Origin: Centroberyx gerrardi
Taxonomy: Eukaryota; Chordata; Actinopteri; Beryciformes; Berycidae
DNA: 64,000 bases
Direction of reading: 5' to 3'
NCBI RefSeq assembly: GCF_048128805.1
Contig: NC_136016.1
Span: forward strand, 6,584,501-6,648,500
The notes under the pieces are model-generated. The model was given only the letters and a program-made list of their open reading frames with translations. It made no database searches and was not told the DNA's origin. Positions within the stretch are counted from its first letter, which is position 1, and every line of letters begins with the position of its first letter. Below, in pieces: positions 13,001 to 21,728 of this stretch. A program made the translations under genes and the position numbers.

Positions 13001-16000
13001 TCATTACAGATCTGGACAAAAATACTGATTTGTTACAAAAAAGCCTTAGCTTAGAAGAACATAATTGGAAACTGACTAAACTTTTTTTTTTTTTTAATTT
13101 TGAGGAACATCCTCTTTATGAATTGATTGAGCGACAGCAAATTGACCCAAACCTTGATGTTTACCTTTGTAATCTTCAAAGGATCTCATCCAAGGCCAAG
13201 CCCAAAGTGGAGAGGAACCCAGAGGAAGGGCTGAACGAGGATGAGGATGTACAGATGGAGAAGGCCAGAGTGAAGGAGGCCCTCACCTGCCAATGCTGTG
13301 AGGAGGTAGGTGCTGGTTGGCTTGCTCTGTGGAAGTGAATTTCTCATGTTTCAACTGAGTCTGTCGGTTACTGTCAGAAAAAAATAATTATCTAATTTTG
13401 TCTCAGTGGAATTAACCAATTTATATGGCAGTTGTCTGATTTCTCTACGGCCATTATATTATGCTTTCAAATTTAATTTGGGATTTATATATTGAGGTAA
13501 ATATTCTACACTTTAGTTACAATCTTTAATTAAGAGCCTTTGACTCAAAGCACTGTCTTAAGTAAAGGTGCACTGGAGCAGTTGAGTGTGCAGGGTCTAC
13601 TTTTATCCATTGTACATTTTTAGTCTCGCAGCCATCATAAAGTATTGACTGCACACAAGCTAATTTTGTCCCTCTTCACTGTGTCCTGTCCATTTAGAAA
13701 CCAGTGGTGGTGGTGAATAACCTGAGGAAGCAGTACAAGGGCAGGAGAGAAGGTTTTTCTCTCAACAAGAGGAGGAAGGTGGCCACTAAGAACATCTCTT
13801 TCTGCGTTCGCAAAGGTATGCTCACTCTGTTTGTCAAATTGACTAACGCTGATCAGATGGCACGGTTACAATACTGTGGCTGGACTTATGGAGAAATTCA
13901 TAAGGAAACCTGTGACACAAAGGCAATGTTTTCACTGTGGTGATTTTTGAGATCTGATTTATTTTATGAGATCACGTTGTTATATGCCCACAGTTGGCCT
14001 GAAATGGCTGTTCTGCATTTCCTGCGGCTGTATTTCTTTTTCTGATCACAATACAAACCTGATCAGTTCTGTATCTGTTTCTGCATCCAACTTTAGCCAC
14101 GGTCTGCATTTAGAGGAAAAACATGACAGAATTCATAAATCTCAACTCTGGTGTTTCTCCAGGTGAGGTTCTTGGACTGTTGGGCCCCAATGGAGCAGGG
14201 AAGAGCACCATCATGCATATGTTGTCTGGTGACACAGACCCCACCGCTGGCCAGGTACAGACACTGTCTAACCCACCTTCCATCTCTATAATAGAGTAGA
14301 GATATTCTCTCTTACCTTCAAACATCAAACGTAATTGCCTTGTCTGCTTTTCAGTTTGAATGATGTGGGTAACCATAGTGTTAATGTTCAGTGTGTTTGT
14401 CACCTGTTGGCTTGATAAAATCCAAGTAGTGGAAATATCAACTTAAAGACTTGGTCAAGGATGACAAAAGTGAATCAGGGGATGGGGATAATCATACTTT
14501 TTTAGATGATTCTACTTCAAATCTGATATTTAGTGGGGGTTAGTCACAAAAGTAGCTATGTAAGTAACCATAGTCATGCTACATTTAAACATGTAGTCTG
14601 TGAATTGTGATCATGCTCATGATCAAAAAGAATACATTTTTCTCTTAACCCACCTCGGGAAAATAGCGTTGAAATGGCATAAGTAATATCGGTATCAATG
14701 CAATGTGATGCGATGAATTATGTGTGTCTGTCAGGTTCTAATGGGGGACTACAGTACAGAGTTTCGTCCAGTGGACAACCCTCTGGAGCACGTGGGCTAC
14801 TGTCCGCAGGTCAACCCGCTGTGGCCCAGGATCACTCTTCAGGAGCACCTAGAGATCTACGCTGCCATTAAGGGCCTACGAGGGCAGGATGTACCAGGCA
14901 TCATCAAGCGGTAAGCTCTCAGCCTCAATGTTGCCATCAGGACTGATTTTTCACCATCAAACCAAATCGGCGCTAGTATGAGGCGGTCGGAATGGATGGT
15001 CAGCACAGATGATCATGTAGTGTGTTAGGGTGAGGGACTTTAATCTCTTGCCTCCCTATTCTGCCATCACAAAATATTTGTGTGTTTGTTTTTTAAGACG
15101 CAAAAAGGAAAAAAATACAGAATATAGGATGTGGAAAGGAAAATGCTCCACCTCCATGTATGACGCAAGATGAAAATCTATGAATGGCAGTTGTTAAGCG
15201 TGTGATGTCCAATCTGTGTGTTCAAGCGTCCCCAGCCTTGTCACCACTCAAGGGGCAGCTTTAACTCGGAGCATTAAATGTGTTTGTAGGTTGGTATTTG
15301 AACCTCTGAAAAGCTATAGTCAACTGAGGTCATTTTTTGCTATGATGCAGCCATAGTCAAACTCGTCACTTGTCTGTCTTTGTGATTTGTCACTCAATGA
15401 CAGCCTTTGTTTTTCTCCTCAGTGTGGTGAATGCTCTGGAGCTGAAGGACCATCTGAACAAGCAAGCAAAGACCTTGTCAGCAGGAATCAAGAGGAAAGT
15501 AAGAAGAACATATCCTCCATTTTAACTCTATTCCCTGTCTTGGCCTTTTGGAATAAGACTTAATTATGTCTCACTGGAGTTGAGATAATTCAATGAGCTA
15601 TTATGAATAAAAGATAGATTAAGTTTGTTTTATCTCAGCTAGTTTGCCTAGCACAAACACACATTCAACTCCTCTCTTCCTTGGATTAATACTTCTCTCT
15701 TGTTAAGATTTCTGCACACAGCCTTGACTAGCCTGTTGTCTCTTTTGTTTACAGTTGTGCTTTGCCCTGAGTATGCTTGGGAATCCTCAGATCGTCTTAT
15801 TGGATGAGCCCTCAACAGGGATGGATCCCAAGTCTAAACAGCGCATGTGGTGAGACACTCTTTGAGTATATTCGTATATAACAATAACATTCCTCAAGTG
15901 TAGTTGACATTTCCGGATCTTTTTAATGTCCTTTAACCCTTTTTGATAATGCAGAAATTGTGTTTTTTGCTTGCCCCGGCCCTCAATTTCATTTTTGTTT

Positions 16001-17148
16001 TAGTCCTTTCATCAAGGGGAAAGTTGGCAGTCTGTCTGGAATTACTTCATGTTTAGGAATGTACATTGAATGTTTTTTACATGGCTTTAAGGTAATTCAC
16101 TTAAGTAGGGAAGTTCAGCATAGTTCAGTATATAGGTCAGAGATAATGAAATACTTGATATAGTGAGCACTTTTAATAACCGATACAAATAAAATAATGA
16201 AGTTCAGTATAAAAGTCAAATTATGAAAAGGCCTTAGTACAAACATACCTTGGGGAATAGGGACGGGTCTTGACGGAAGCAACACCTTCAGTTTGCCTTC
16301 ATGACAGAAATGAATGCTCACTCCACACTCTGTATTACCCTTGGGTTTTTGTTTTAGTTTCAGTTCATGATAATAACCTGGGTCAGAGTGCAGGTTCAGC
16401 ACCCATGCAGCTGGAAGGGATTCAGTGTCTTGCTCAACAGGGAGGATTCTTGCTTTCACAGGGACTTTAACTCTGACCTTCTGGTTGCAGAACGGTCTTC
16501 CCACTCGCTTATATTTAAGCAGCTCTTGACCTCGGTATCTTTTCTGTGTGTAGGAGGGCCATCCGTGCTGCTTTCAAGAATCGTCAGCGAGGCGCCATCC
16601 TGACCACACACTACATGGAGGAGGCTGAGGCCGTCTGTGACCGTGTGGCTATAATGGTTTCTGGCCAGCTGAGGTTTGTGCTTGCAATGGGACACAGCTG
16701 TGCGGTGTGCTTTAATCGGGGCACACGGCATTGCGTTACTGTGTAACTAGAGATTTCTGAAGCAGTGGACACTCTTTAGTTAGTGCTCTCTCTATCTCTC
16801 CCCGTCAGATGTATCGGTTCCATCCAGCATCTAAAAGGGAAGTACGGGCGAGGCTACAGCCTGGAGGTGAAGCTCAGAGAGGAGCTGACTGGGCTCCAGC
16901 AGGTGGCGCTGCTGCACAAGGAGATCCTCCGGATCTTCCCTCATGCTGCCCGGCAGGAGAGGTGAGGCCCCGCCCAACTGTCTCTGTGTGTGTGTGTGTG
17001 TTTGTTTGTACGTGTCTAAAGAGATGCTGTTTGCTGATGCTGTCTTGCAGCTTTGCCACTTTGATGGTTTACAAGATTCCCATGGAGGATGTCAAATCAC
17101 TGGCCAAGTCGTTCGCTCAGTTAGAGAGTGGTGAGTCACTGCTGATCT

Positions 17149-17184
<36 letters not shown>

Positions 17185-17808
17185 AGCCATCTGCTTCACT
17201 TTTACTGACGCATTCAATGAATTCTGAATGGATTCTTGCTCTAATATGTCTTCTTTGTCTCCCTTTACCTTCAGCTAAGCAAACCTTCAACTTTGAAGAG
17301 TACAACTTCTCCCAGTCTACCTTAGAGCAGGTACATGGTTGATTGTCTGAGCAGAGTGAAAACACACACATCACAATTTAAATGGGCACTGGACAGAATA
17401 CAAAACATGGAACTAAACTAGAGTCGGCGCACTGAAAGTTACTTCCAAGGTGTATAAAGGTGGTGTTAGTACATTTGTACACCTTAGGAGCAGCTTTCAG
17501 TGTGCAGACTCTACTTTTGTTCCAAGTGGTCATCGTCTACCTTATGCTTTCCATAAGGCAGATATGCTCTTACTACAGCATCAACATTTGTTAATTCTTA
17601 CACTCTCTGAATTCCCTCATCTTCCTGTCCTTTCTCCTCCTCTCCCTCCCGTTCCCGCGTCCTCCAGGTGTTCATGGAGTTCGCCAAGGAGCAGGAGAAC
17701 GAGGAGGAGGAGGTGGGCTCCCTCAGCACGACCTTCCAGTGGCAGCGGTTGCGCCAGGACGGCTCCGTTTCAGTCAACCACACGGACAGCATAGTGCACC
17801 AGCTTTGA
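126..17808 (+). CDS. abca5: ABCA5-like full ABC transporter (5' truncated by window edge), 36 coding exons
   Basis: Polytopic ABC-A lipid-type transporter; mammalian ABCA5 is reported in late endosomes/lysosomes and linked to sterol handling (family knowledge). I joined 36 exons into one frame: 1621 residues plus stop, against 1642 for complete human ABCA5, so only about 35 N-terminal residues are missing upstream. Order: TM1, large luminal domain 1, TM2-6, NBD1, linker, TM7, luminal domain 2, TM8-12, NBD2, C-terminal tail. Fragment landmarks: Walker [10 protein letters not shown] 484-492, LSGGQ 585-589, Walker B ILLLDE 605-610, H-loop His641; second Walker [10 protein letters not shown] 1300-1308, degenerate signature LSAGIKRK from 1400, Walker B IVLLDE 1420-1425. 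The match to ABCA5 runs through exon boundaries and family-specific stretches such as LKPSYWSK and CQCCEE, so the paralogue call is firm. Two introns are GC-AG. Exon coordinates are in the block entries below. No frameshift or premature stop was found. Confidence 0.96.
1519..3606 (+). CDS. abca5: abca5 exons 1519-1745, 1877-2018, 2696-2884, 3459-3606: TM2-TM6
   Basis: Four exons encode the first membrane bundle. Exon 1519-1745 ends the luminal domain, contains TM2 ([21 protein letters not shown]) and finishes in MGLYDTAF. Exon 1877-2018 starts with the split Trp of the WLSWGLLY helix. Exon 2696-2884 carries [13 protein letters not shown], and exon 3459-3606 the last helix plus [11 protein letters not shown]. 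Phases are 0/2, 2/0, 0/0 and 0/1, and every junction is in frame. Exon 3459-3606 has almost no polypyrimidine tract: a 58-nt TG run sits directly upstream and a CA run directly downstream (see findings). Intron 2019-2695 contains nothing recognised. Intron 2885-3458 is AT-rich with a possible degraded repeat tail near 3030-3080. Intron 3607-4717 is AT-rich. Confidence 0.94.
3392..3449. repeat. (TG)29 microsatellite at abca5 acceptor
   Basis: Uninterrupted 58-nt TG run ending 9 nt before the exon at 3459. It occupies the place of the polypyrimidine tract. Confidence 0.97.
3617..3638. repeat. (AC)11 microsatellite at abca5 donor
   Basis: 22-nt AC run starting 10 nt after the donor at 3607; complementary to the TG run upstream of the same exon. 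Confidence 0.95.
4718..5400 (+). CDS. abca5: abca5 exons 4718-4895 and 5342-5400: linker into NBD1
   Basis: Exon 4718-4895 begins with a split Gly codon and encodes [24 protein letters not shown] in short stretches typical of ABCA5, followed by an acidic linker and [15 protein letters not shown]. Exon 5342-5400 (59 nt) encodes the A-loop strand [19 protein letters not shown] at the start of NBD1. The acceptor of the 59-nt exon follows a T- and C-rich tract at 5271-5340. The intron between them (4896-5341) shows no other gene signal. Confidence 0.92.
5627..7289 (+). CDS. abca5: abca5 exons 5627-5913, 6656-6775, 6876-7014, 7199-7289: nucleotide-binding domain 1
   Basis: ATPase domain 1. Exon 5627-5913 carries Walker A (GHSGAGKST, 5671-5697) and the Q-loop region GICPQFN. 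Exon 6656-6775 carries [19 protein letters not shown]. Exon 6876-7014 carries Walker [14 protein letters not shown] and the switch His in [13 protein letters not shown]. Exon 7199-7289 carries [17 protein letters not shown]. All catalytic residues are intact. The exons ending at 5913 and 7289 are each followed by GCAAGT rather than GT; no GT donor there keeps the frame, so both introns are read as GC-AG. Intron 7015-7198 holds a CA run (7035-7063) and a SINE-like tail. Confidence 0.95.
7035..7063. repeat. (AC)n microsatellite in abca5 intron
   Basis: 29-nt AC run 20 nt downstream of the exon ending at 7014. Confidence 0.95.
7110..7180 (+). repeat. SINE-like conserved tail fragment
   Basis: Contains GCTCTGGATAAGAGAGTCTG followed by CTAAATGGCTAAA, a near match to the conserved domain found in many teleost tRNA-derived SINEs (from memory). 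Only the 3' part is visible and no A/B boxes are seen. Confidence 0.55.
7646..8640 (+). CDS. abca5: abca5 exons 7646-7785, 8181-8300, 8439-8640: inter-domain regulatory linker
   Basis: These exons cover the end of NBD1 and the cytosolic linker before TM7. Exon 7646-7785 completes a split Arg codon and encodes the segment with [11 protein letters not shown]. Exon 8181-8300 encodes GLFSELD and the strongly conserved [20 protein letters not shown] motif that closes the first ABCA half. Exon 8439-8640 encodes DYSVFSQEQ, an acidic linker and [21 protein letters not shown] leading into TM7. Intron 7786-8180 has no other feature I can support. Confidence 0.93.
8788..10083 (+). CDS. abca5: abca5 exons 8788-8954, 9520-9647, 9946-10083: TM7 and luminal domain 2
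   Basis: Exon 8788-8954 starts with a split Thr and encodes TM7 ([17 protein letters not shown]). Exon 9520-9647 encodes [14 protein letters not shown] and [14 protein letters not shown], with an N-V-T sequon. Exon 9946-10083 encodes [20 protein letters not shown], with further N-S-T and N-G-T sequons, consistent with a luminal glycosylated domain. All joins are in frame. Intron 8955-9519 has a possible old repeat tail near 9325-9375; intron 9648-9945 shows nothing else. Confidence 0.93.
10205..12832 (+). CDS. abca5: abca5 exons 10205-10318, 11350-11520, 11778-11891, 12049-12186, 12557-12625, 12741-12832: TM8-TM12
   Basis: The second membrane bundle. Exon 10205-10318 encodes the helix [20 protein letters not shown]. 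Exon 11350-11520 encodes [20 protein letters not shown], the family motif before TM9. Exons 11778-11891 and 12049-12186 encode further helices ending in the conserved [15 protein letters not shown]. Exon 12557-12625 (23 codons) and exon 12741-12832 complete the last helix and [13 protein letters not shown]. The donor after 11520 is GTCCGT, a weak match to consensus, yet it is the only boundary that fits both frame and homology. Intron 10319-11349 holds a degraded inverted-repeat element; intron 12187-12556 shows nothing recognised. Confidence 0.93.
10715..11040. mobile_element. Degraded short inverted-repeat element in abca5 intron
   Basis: The left part reads ATTGCCTCCACCAAGAAAG and the right part TTTTGGCAGAGGTTTGCAG, roughly inverted to each other. 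The interior (GGGCCAAGGAACAATTGATT, GGTGTTCCGGATCTGGGA) resembles a family I remember as widespread in fish and marine invertebrates. Superfamily not assigned. Confidence 0.45.
13182..14254 (+). CDS. abca5: abca5 exons 13182-13305, 13698-13815, 14163-14254: linker and start of NBD2
   Basis: Exon 13182-13305 completes a split Arg and encodes an acidic linker and the ABCA5-typical ALTCQCCEE stretch. Exon 13698-13815 encodes [17 protein letters not shown] and [10 protein letters not shown], the first strands of NBD2. Exon 14163-14254 encodes Walker A (GPNGAGKST) within [10 protein letters not shown] and ends at DTDPTAGQ. Introns 12833-13181 and 13306-13697 hold nothing I can support. Intron 13816-14162 contains one copy of a dispersed repeat shared with chmp6 intron 6. 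Confidence 0.94.
13938..14060. repeat. Dispersed repeat, copy A (abca5 intron)
   Basis: Shares a colinear series of words with 24250-24350: ATTTTTGAGAT.TGATT, GAGATCAC, TGT.TATG, CACA.TTGGCCT and TTCCTGC. Too degenerate to classify. Confidence 0.4.
14735..15849 (+). CDS. abca5: abca5 exons 14735-14910, 15423-15498, 15755-15849: NBD2 core
   Basis: Exon 14735-14910 carries the Q-loop segment [21 protein letters not shown]. Exon 15423-15498 carries the degenerate signature LSAGIKRK in place of LSGGQ; the human homologue is also non-canonical here (LPAGIKRK), so this is a conserved trait rather than decay. Exon 15755-15849 carries Walker [14 protein letters not shown]. Introns 14255-14734 and 14911-15422 show no other gene. 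Confidence 0.94.
16554..17808 (+). CDS. abca5: abca5 exons 16554-16673, 16809-16961, 17051-17130, 17275-17330, 17668-17808: NBD2 end and C-terminus
   Basis: Exon 16554-16673 encodes [20 protein letters not shown] with the switch His. Exon 16809-16961 encodes [20 protein letters not shown]. Exon 17051-17130 encodes [20 protein letters not shown]. Exon 17275-17330 encodes [15 protein letters not shown], and exon 17668-17808 [15 protein letters not shown], then a tail ending in HQL and TGA (17806-17808). The 80-nt exon 17051-17130 is flanked by a (TG)8 run upstream and a (CA)15 run downstream. Intron 15850-16553 (704 nt) holds a sequence near 16410-16445 resembling fish repeat tails. Intron 17331-17667 has nothing else. 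Confidence 0.94.
16985..17000. repeat. (TG)8 run upstream of an abca5 exon
   Basis: 16-nt TG run 50 nt upstream of exon 17051-17130. Confidence 0.9.
17152..17181. repeat. (AC)15 microsatellite downstream of an abca5 exon
   Basis: 30-nt AC run starting 21 nt after the donor of exon 17051-17130. Confidence 0.95.
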
Positions 17809-20800
17809 ACTCCACCCGAGAGCGGTGGAGAGGTGGGGGGGTGGGGGGGCTGATCGGTGCCGACCCGCCGGGCTCTCGGCTGCCTGCGGGCGCGCGCCAG
17901 CACTCGCCCCGCTCCACACACCGGCCCACCATCCCCAAACGAATGGGACAGACCTCTGCTGTGGGGGAGGATGGGGAGCTAGCATACACTGGGACTGACT
18001 GCGTGTGTGTCGGGGCTGGGGGTGTTAAGGCCCCCTTTTCTGGCGGGGCGGAGGTGTGCATGTCCGTAACCCTCGTCCACTGGTGCTCTGTGTTTTCTGA
18101 CTCGCACTGACCGAGGGGGGCCTGCGGTCTTCCTCGAAGACGCACTGACGCGGCACCTACTCCTCCTTTCTACTAGTTTTTTTTTTTAAATCTTCACAGG
18201 GAGTCGGTAAATGGAAAATATATATAAATGATATATATAATATTTATGCTTTCTAATCCTTTCCATCCATTCTCCTCCGTGGGAGGCATTACAGTAAGCG
18301 TGTTTGCTCGTCTCTTCAACTCTTTGTCCATCGTGTTTGTGAAACTACAATGTGTTTTTTCTGCACTAGCAGTACTGGGATCCATCCACGATAGTACCAA
18401 AGCAGCACATCTCTGAACCACACACTCGCACACCTCCTGACACATTGACACTGAGAGGTACTTTTTTTTTATTTTAGTGTCGGTAGCATGTGGATAAATA
18501 GTTTGCATAATAGTTCTATTATTGATGGGCAATGTGTGTGTTGCCTGTTTGCTGCACAGACGAACCAACATACAGTGGGAGAGAGATGCCTTTTTATTTT
18601 GTGTAACAGCACTCCCTCTTGCAGTGCCCTCTAGAGGGCTCCTACACTCATTACAGGTGAAAGTTTCACACGCTCAACAGAGGGATTGCTACTGTTTGTT
18701 TTCACTGAGGTTGAAGGACGGAGTTCCCTCTCCTCTTTTACACCAGCATGCACATCTCAATGTCCAGACCCACATATAAACACATCTCTCTACCATTTTC
18801 AGGACTCTGAAAAAGAGGCCTGCTTTTTGTTTTTTTGAGTGACTTAGCATGCATGCTCTAGAGGAAGTCGTGATTATTTCTGAAATGTGGCCGATGGATG
18901 TTGGGATGAGGGTTTGGGATAGACGACCGCTGCCCCGTGGCCTTCCTCTCAACAGATTTAGCTTCAAAGTAGAATTCCTAGCCTGAGAATGTAGTATAGA
19001 ATATGCACACCAGTACATGTAGCACACTGTCCTCATCAAACATTCGCCATGGGCACTAACCTCAAACATGGAGATGTGAAGCAGAAATTGTATATGGATC
19101 AAGACATGTATGGGGCTTCTTGAGATGTTCTTAAAAGTCTTTTCTTAGCCGGATTTTATGGGGGTGGTTATCTTTGACAATAGATCTTGAATGTATGTTG
19201 GGCCTCCAATGAGAGGGGGGTTGTAACACAGTCGTGACGAGCTCCTCCTCCTCAACAGATCCAGTAATCTGCGGAGCTCTTGTCGTCACTCTGTTTCACT
19301 TTCGTGCCACTTTTAATCACACAGACGTGTTTTTGTTAGACTTATCTAGCCTGTTTGGTGTGTGTTTATTGTATATATGTGTGTTTTATATAGCTATGGC
19401 TATTTTGGGGGTATTCCTACATAAGCTAGTACTTGTACTAGGAGGTGTGTTGTTGGTGCACCTATCAGCAAACCGTTAAATTGTAATTTTCTCATGACAT
19501 TCAGGTGAGAGGATGATGTGGATAGGGAATTTAAAAGACACTTCCTTTATACGTAAGAACAGACTTGAAAGACAAAATGTGATTCATTTGATTGAGTATA
19601 TTTGGCCTGTTAAATGAACATGAATAGGCTGGATGTTTTTTTGTGATACTTGCCTACCAATCCTCAGCAGATCCTCAATAGATCTTTTGATTGGGAGTTT
19701 GACGCTCGTGGCTACTGGCTTGGTGAAGTAGGTTACAGCATACGCAAAGTACATATCAAGTTTCCCTGAAGGCAGAGATGCATTCAGTGTCTATGTTTGA
19801 TACATTATGTCAGATGTTGTGTCCTCTTGCTTGTTTCACAAGCATTGACAACTCAGTGTTTGTCCTTTTTTTTTTTTTCTTCCGTGGACCTTCATTTTCA
19901 TTTTCCTCTCCTCGCTATGGGACAGCCATGGAGCAGAATCTGATAGTTCACTGTAAAGATATCCTAAGATGTTTCATATGGATGATGTGGATGTTACTGC
20001 TATCATTATTAGTGTGAATTAGTCACAGTTATCTAGTGGTCATTATATATTGGGAGGCCTTTTCTTACCGATGTTGTAACCTCTGTTTTGGCTGGGCTCG
20101 GCACAAAATGCCTCTCCAGACCCTTTTTTTGCCTTCCAACTTGAATTCATTTTCTGTCTCTCGGCTGCAGTCCTTCATCACGTGTCAAACTCTCAGATGT
20201 GGGGCGCAGACCCTTTACAGTTGTCATATTCTATCATTTTTAATTTTAGTGGTGGGCTTTTTCAGTCTTATATAAGGTGTTTGGGATAAATGACTTCAAA
20301 TGTTTGTTCATGCAGTAGCTTCCTTTTAACAGATTTTATTGGTTGTTTTTTACCTCAACTTTATGTTTATCACTCACTGAAGGAGCCCAGTAAGAGAGCT
20401 GGTTTGCCATGCTGTCCTTCATTTAACCAAGTATCAGAATCATATTTTGAGTTGTTTCAAGCAAGTTTTGTCAGGCTGATATTGAATATTATCTGATGGC
20501 GAGGTGCTTGCTTTTAAAGACCCTAGAGATATACAGTACAGACAGTACAGATTCAGATAAACATCAACTTCGCAGAAAGTGAGTGGGAGCAATTTTCTGA
20601 GGTTTTTTACATTCACATACATAGTTTGGCATATTATGGCCTTTTTAAGTGCGATAACTTTGATGAAACTCAACATTTGTTTTGCACACTTGTAGCCTTG
20701 TGCCCTCAACTAGGGCACAAACTAGAAAATTGGCTCTGCATTAAGTTTAACGTGTGTGTGTGTATGGGGAGGATGTATGAGTTTTGGTGAAATATATATA

Positions 20801-21345
20801 TACCTTTTATTTTTTTCAATTATCTTTTTCCCAAGTGCAATATTTGGATATGTGTTGTTCACAACAAACATTATATGAACTTTGTCATACTCTAGTATTC
20901 ATGTGTTTTCTGTGGGTTTAGTCAGTTTCAGTAAAATGTAGCCACCCAAGTAACATCTGCTTTTTTGCACTTCTCTAATCCCTGCTGCCAGAACAGAAAG
21001 AATCACATCAAGTAGGAGTGTTTCACACAAAGAAATGGAAAACTTCTTTGGCTCTGTAGAAAGCGGGACATAAAGGCAGTTGGCAAGTTGGAGCAGGTTT
21101 TATTTTTTTCCTGGTGGTGGTATAATTGCACTATTTCTGGGAAATTTTATAACCTTTCTGTATATTATGCAATCTTTGTAAGATTATCTGTGCACTGATT
21201 TTATTTTTTAAAGACTGTGTGGTTTAGCAGTGTGCTGTATTTTGCTCCTATAGTTCCCCCATGTCTAGATGAACACTGGTCATTAATGAACTCTGTGGTC
21301 CCTACACTACCTTCTCATGAATAAATGTTAGTCAAAATGATGCAT
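17809..21345 (+). other. abca5: abca5 3' UTR (inferred)
   Basis: About 3.5 kb of mostly AT-rich DNA follows the abca5 stop codon and contains no convincing open frame. The first canonical AATAAA that I see after the stop is at 21320-21325, and it is followed by a T/G-rich stretch, so the transcript is inferred to end around 21340. Segments at 17820-18130 are GC-rich, then the composition drops. The extent is inferred; transcript data would settle it, and earlier non-canonical poly(A) sites are possible. Confidence 0.6.
21320..21325 (+). terminator. abca5: Poly(A) signal AATAAA, probable end of abca5
   Basis: Canonical hexamer about 400 nt before the chmp6 start codon, followed within 30 nt by a T-rich GCC-TTTTATTGTTTG stretch that could serve as the downstream element. 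Its position between the two genes makes it the natural end of abca5. Confidence 0.6.
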
Positions 21346-21728
21346 TTGCCTTTTATTGTTTGAATGACATAAGTAGAGGGACAGACAAGATAGCCAGACA
21401 CTAAGTGCTCCTAGTGTGACATGTACATTCACAGATACAGATTTATTATTATTATTTTTTAAACGTTTTTATTGAAGCTCACATGATTATCACAACATTC
21501 TTAGTGTACATTAAACTTGTCCTTTAGTGTCACAGTTTGGAGTTTTTGTCCCTGTCCGGCCGCCGTACTTCCTGATGTGGGTGTGGAAAGTGTCAACAGA
21601 TGACTACACAAATTATGGAGGCTAAGCTACAATAGTCTGCGAGCTAGGTTAGCTAAATAGTTTAATTTTAGGTCGTAGTCTTTAAATTCGTTCCTAGTGG
21701 TAATTAGTAGCTGGGATGCTGTGTCAAT
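21346..21728 (+). promoter_or_regulatory. abca5-chmp6 intergenic region with presumed chmp6 promoter and 5' UTR
   Basis: Fewer than 400 bp separate the inferred abca5 cleavage site from the chmp6 ATG, so the chmp6 promoter must lie here or within the abca5 3' UTR. I see no TATA box. A short GC-rich patch (CCCTGTCCGGCCGCCGTAC, 21550-21568) is the likeliest core-promoter region. The transcription start cannot be placed from sequence alone. Confidence 0.4.

Noticed and set aside
16410..16445. ATTCAGTGTCTTGCTCAACA, possibly a repeat tail
   Set aside because: Too short to support a mobile element on its own.
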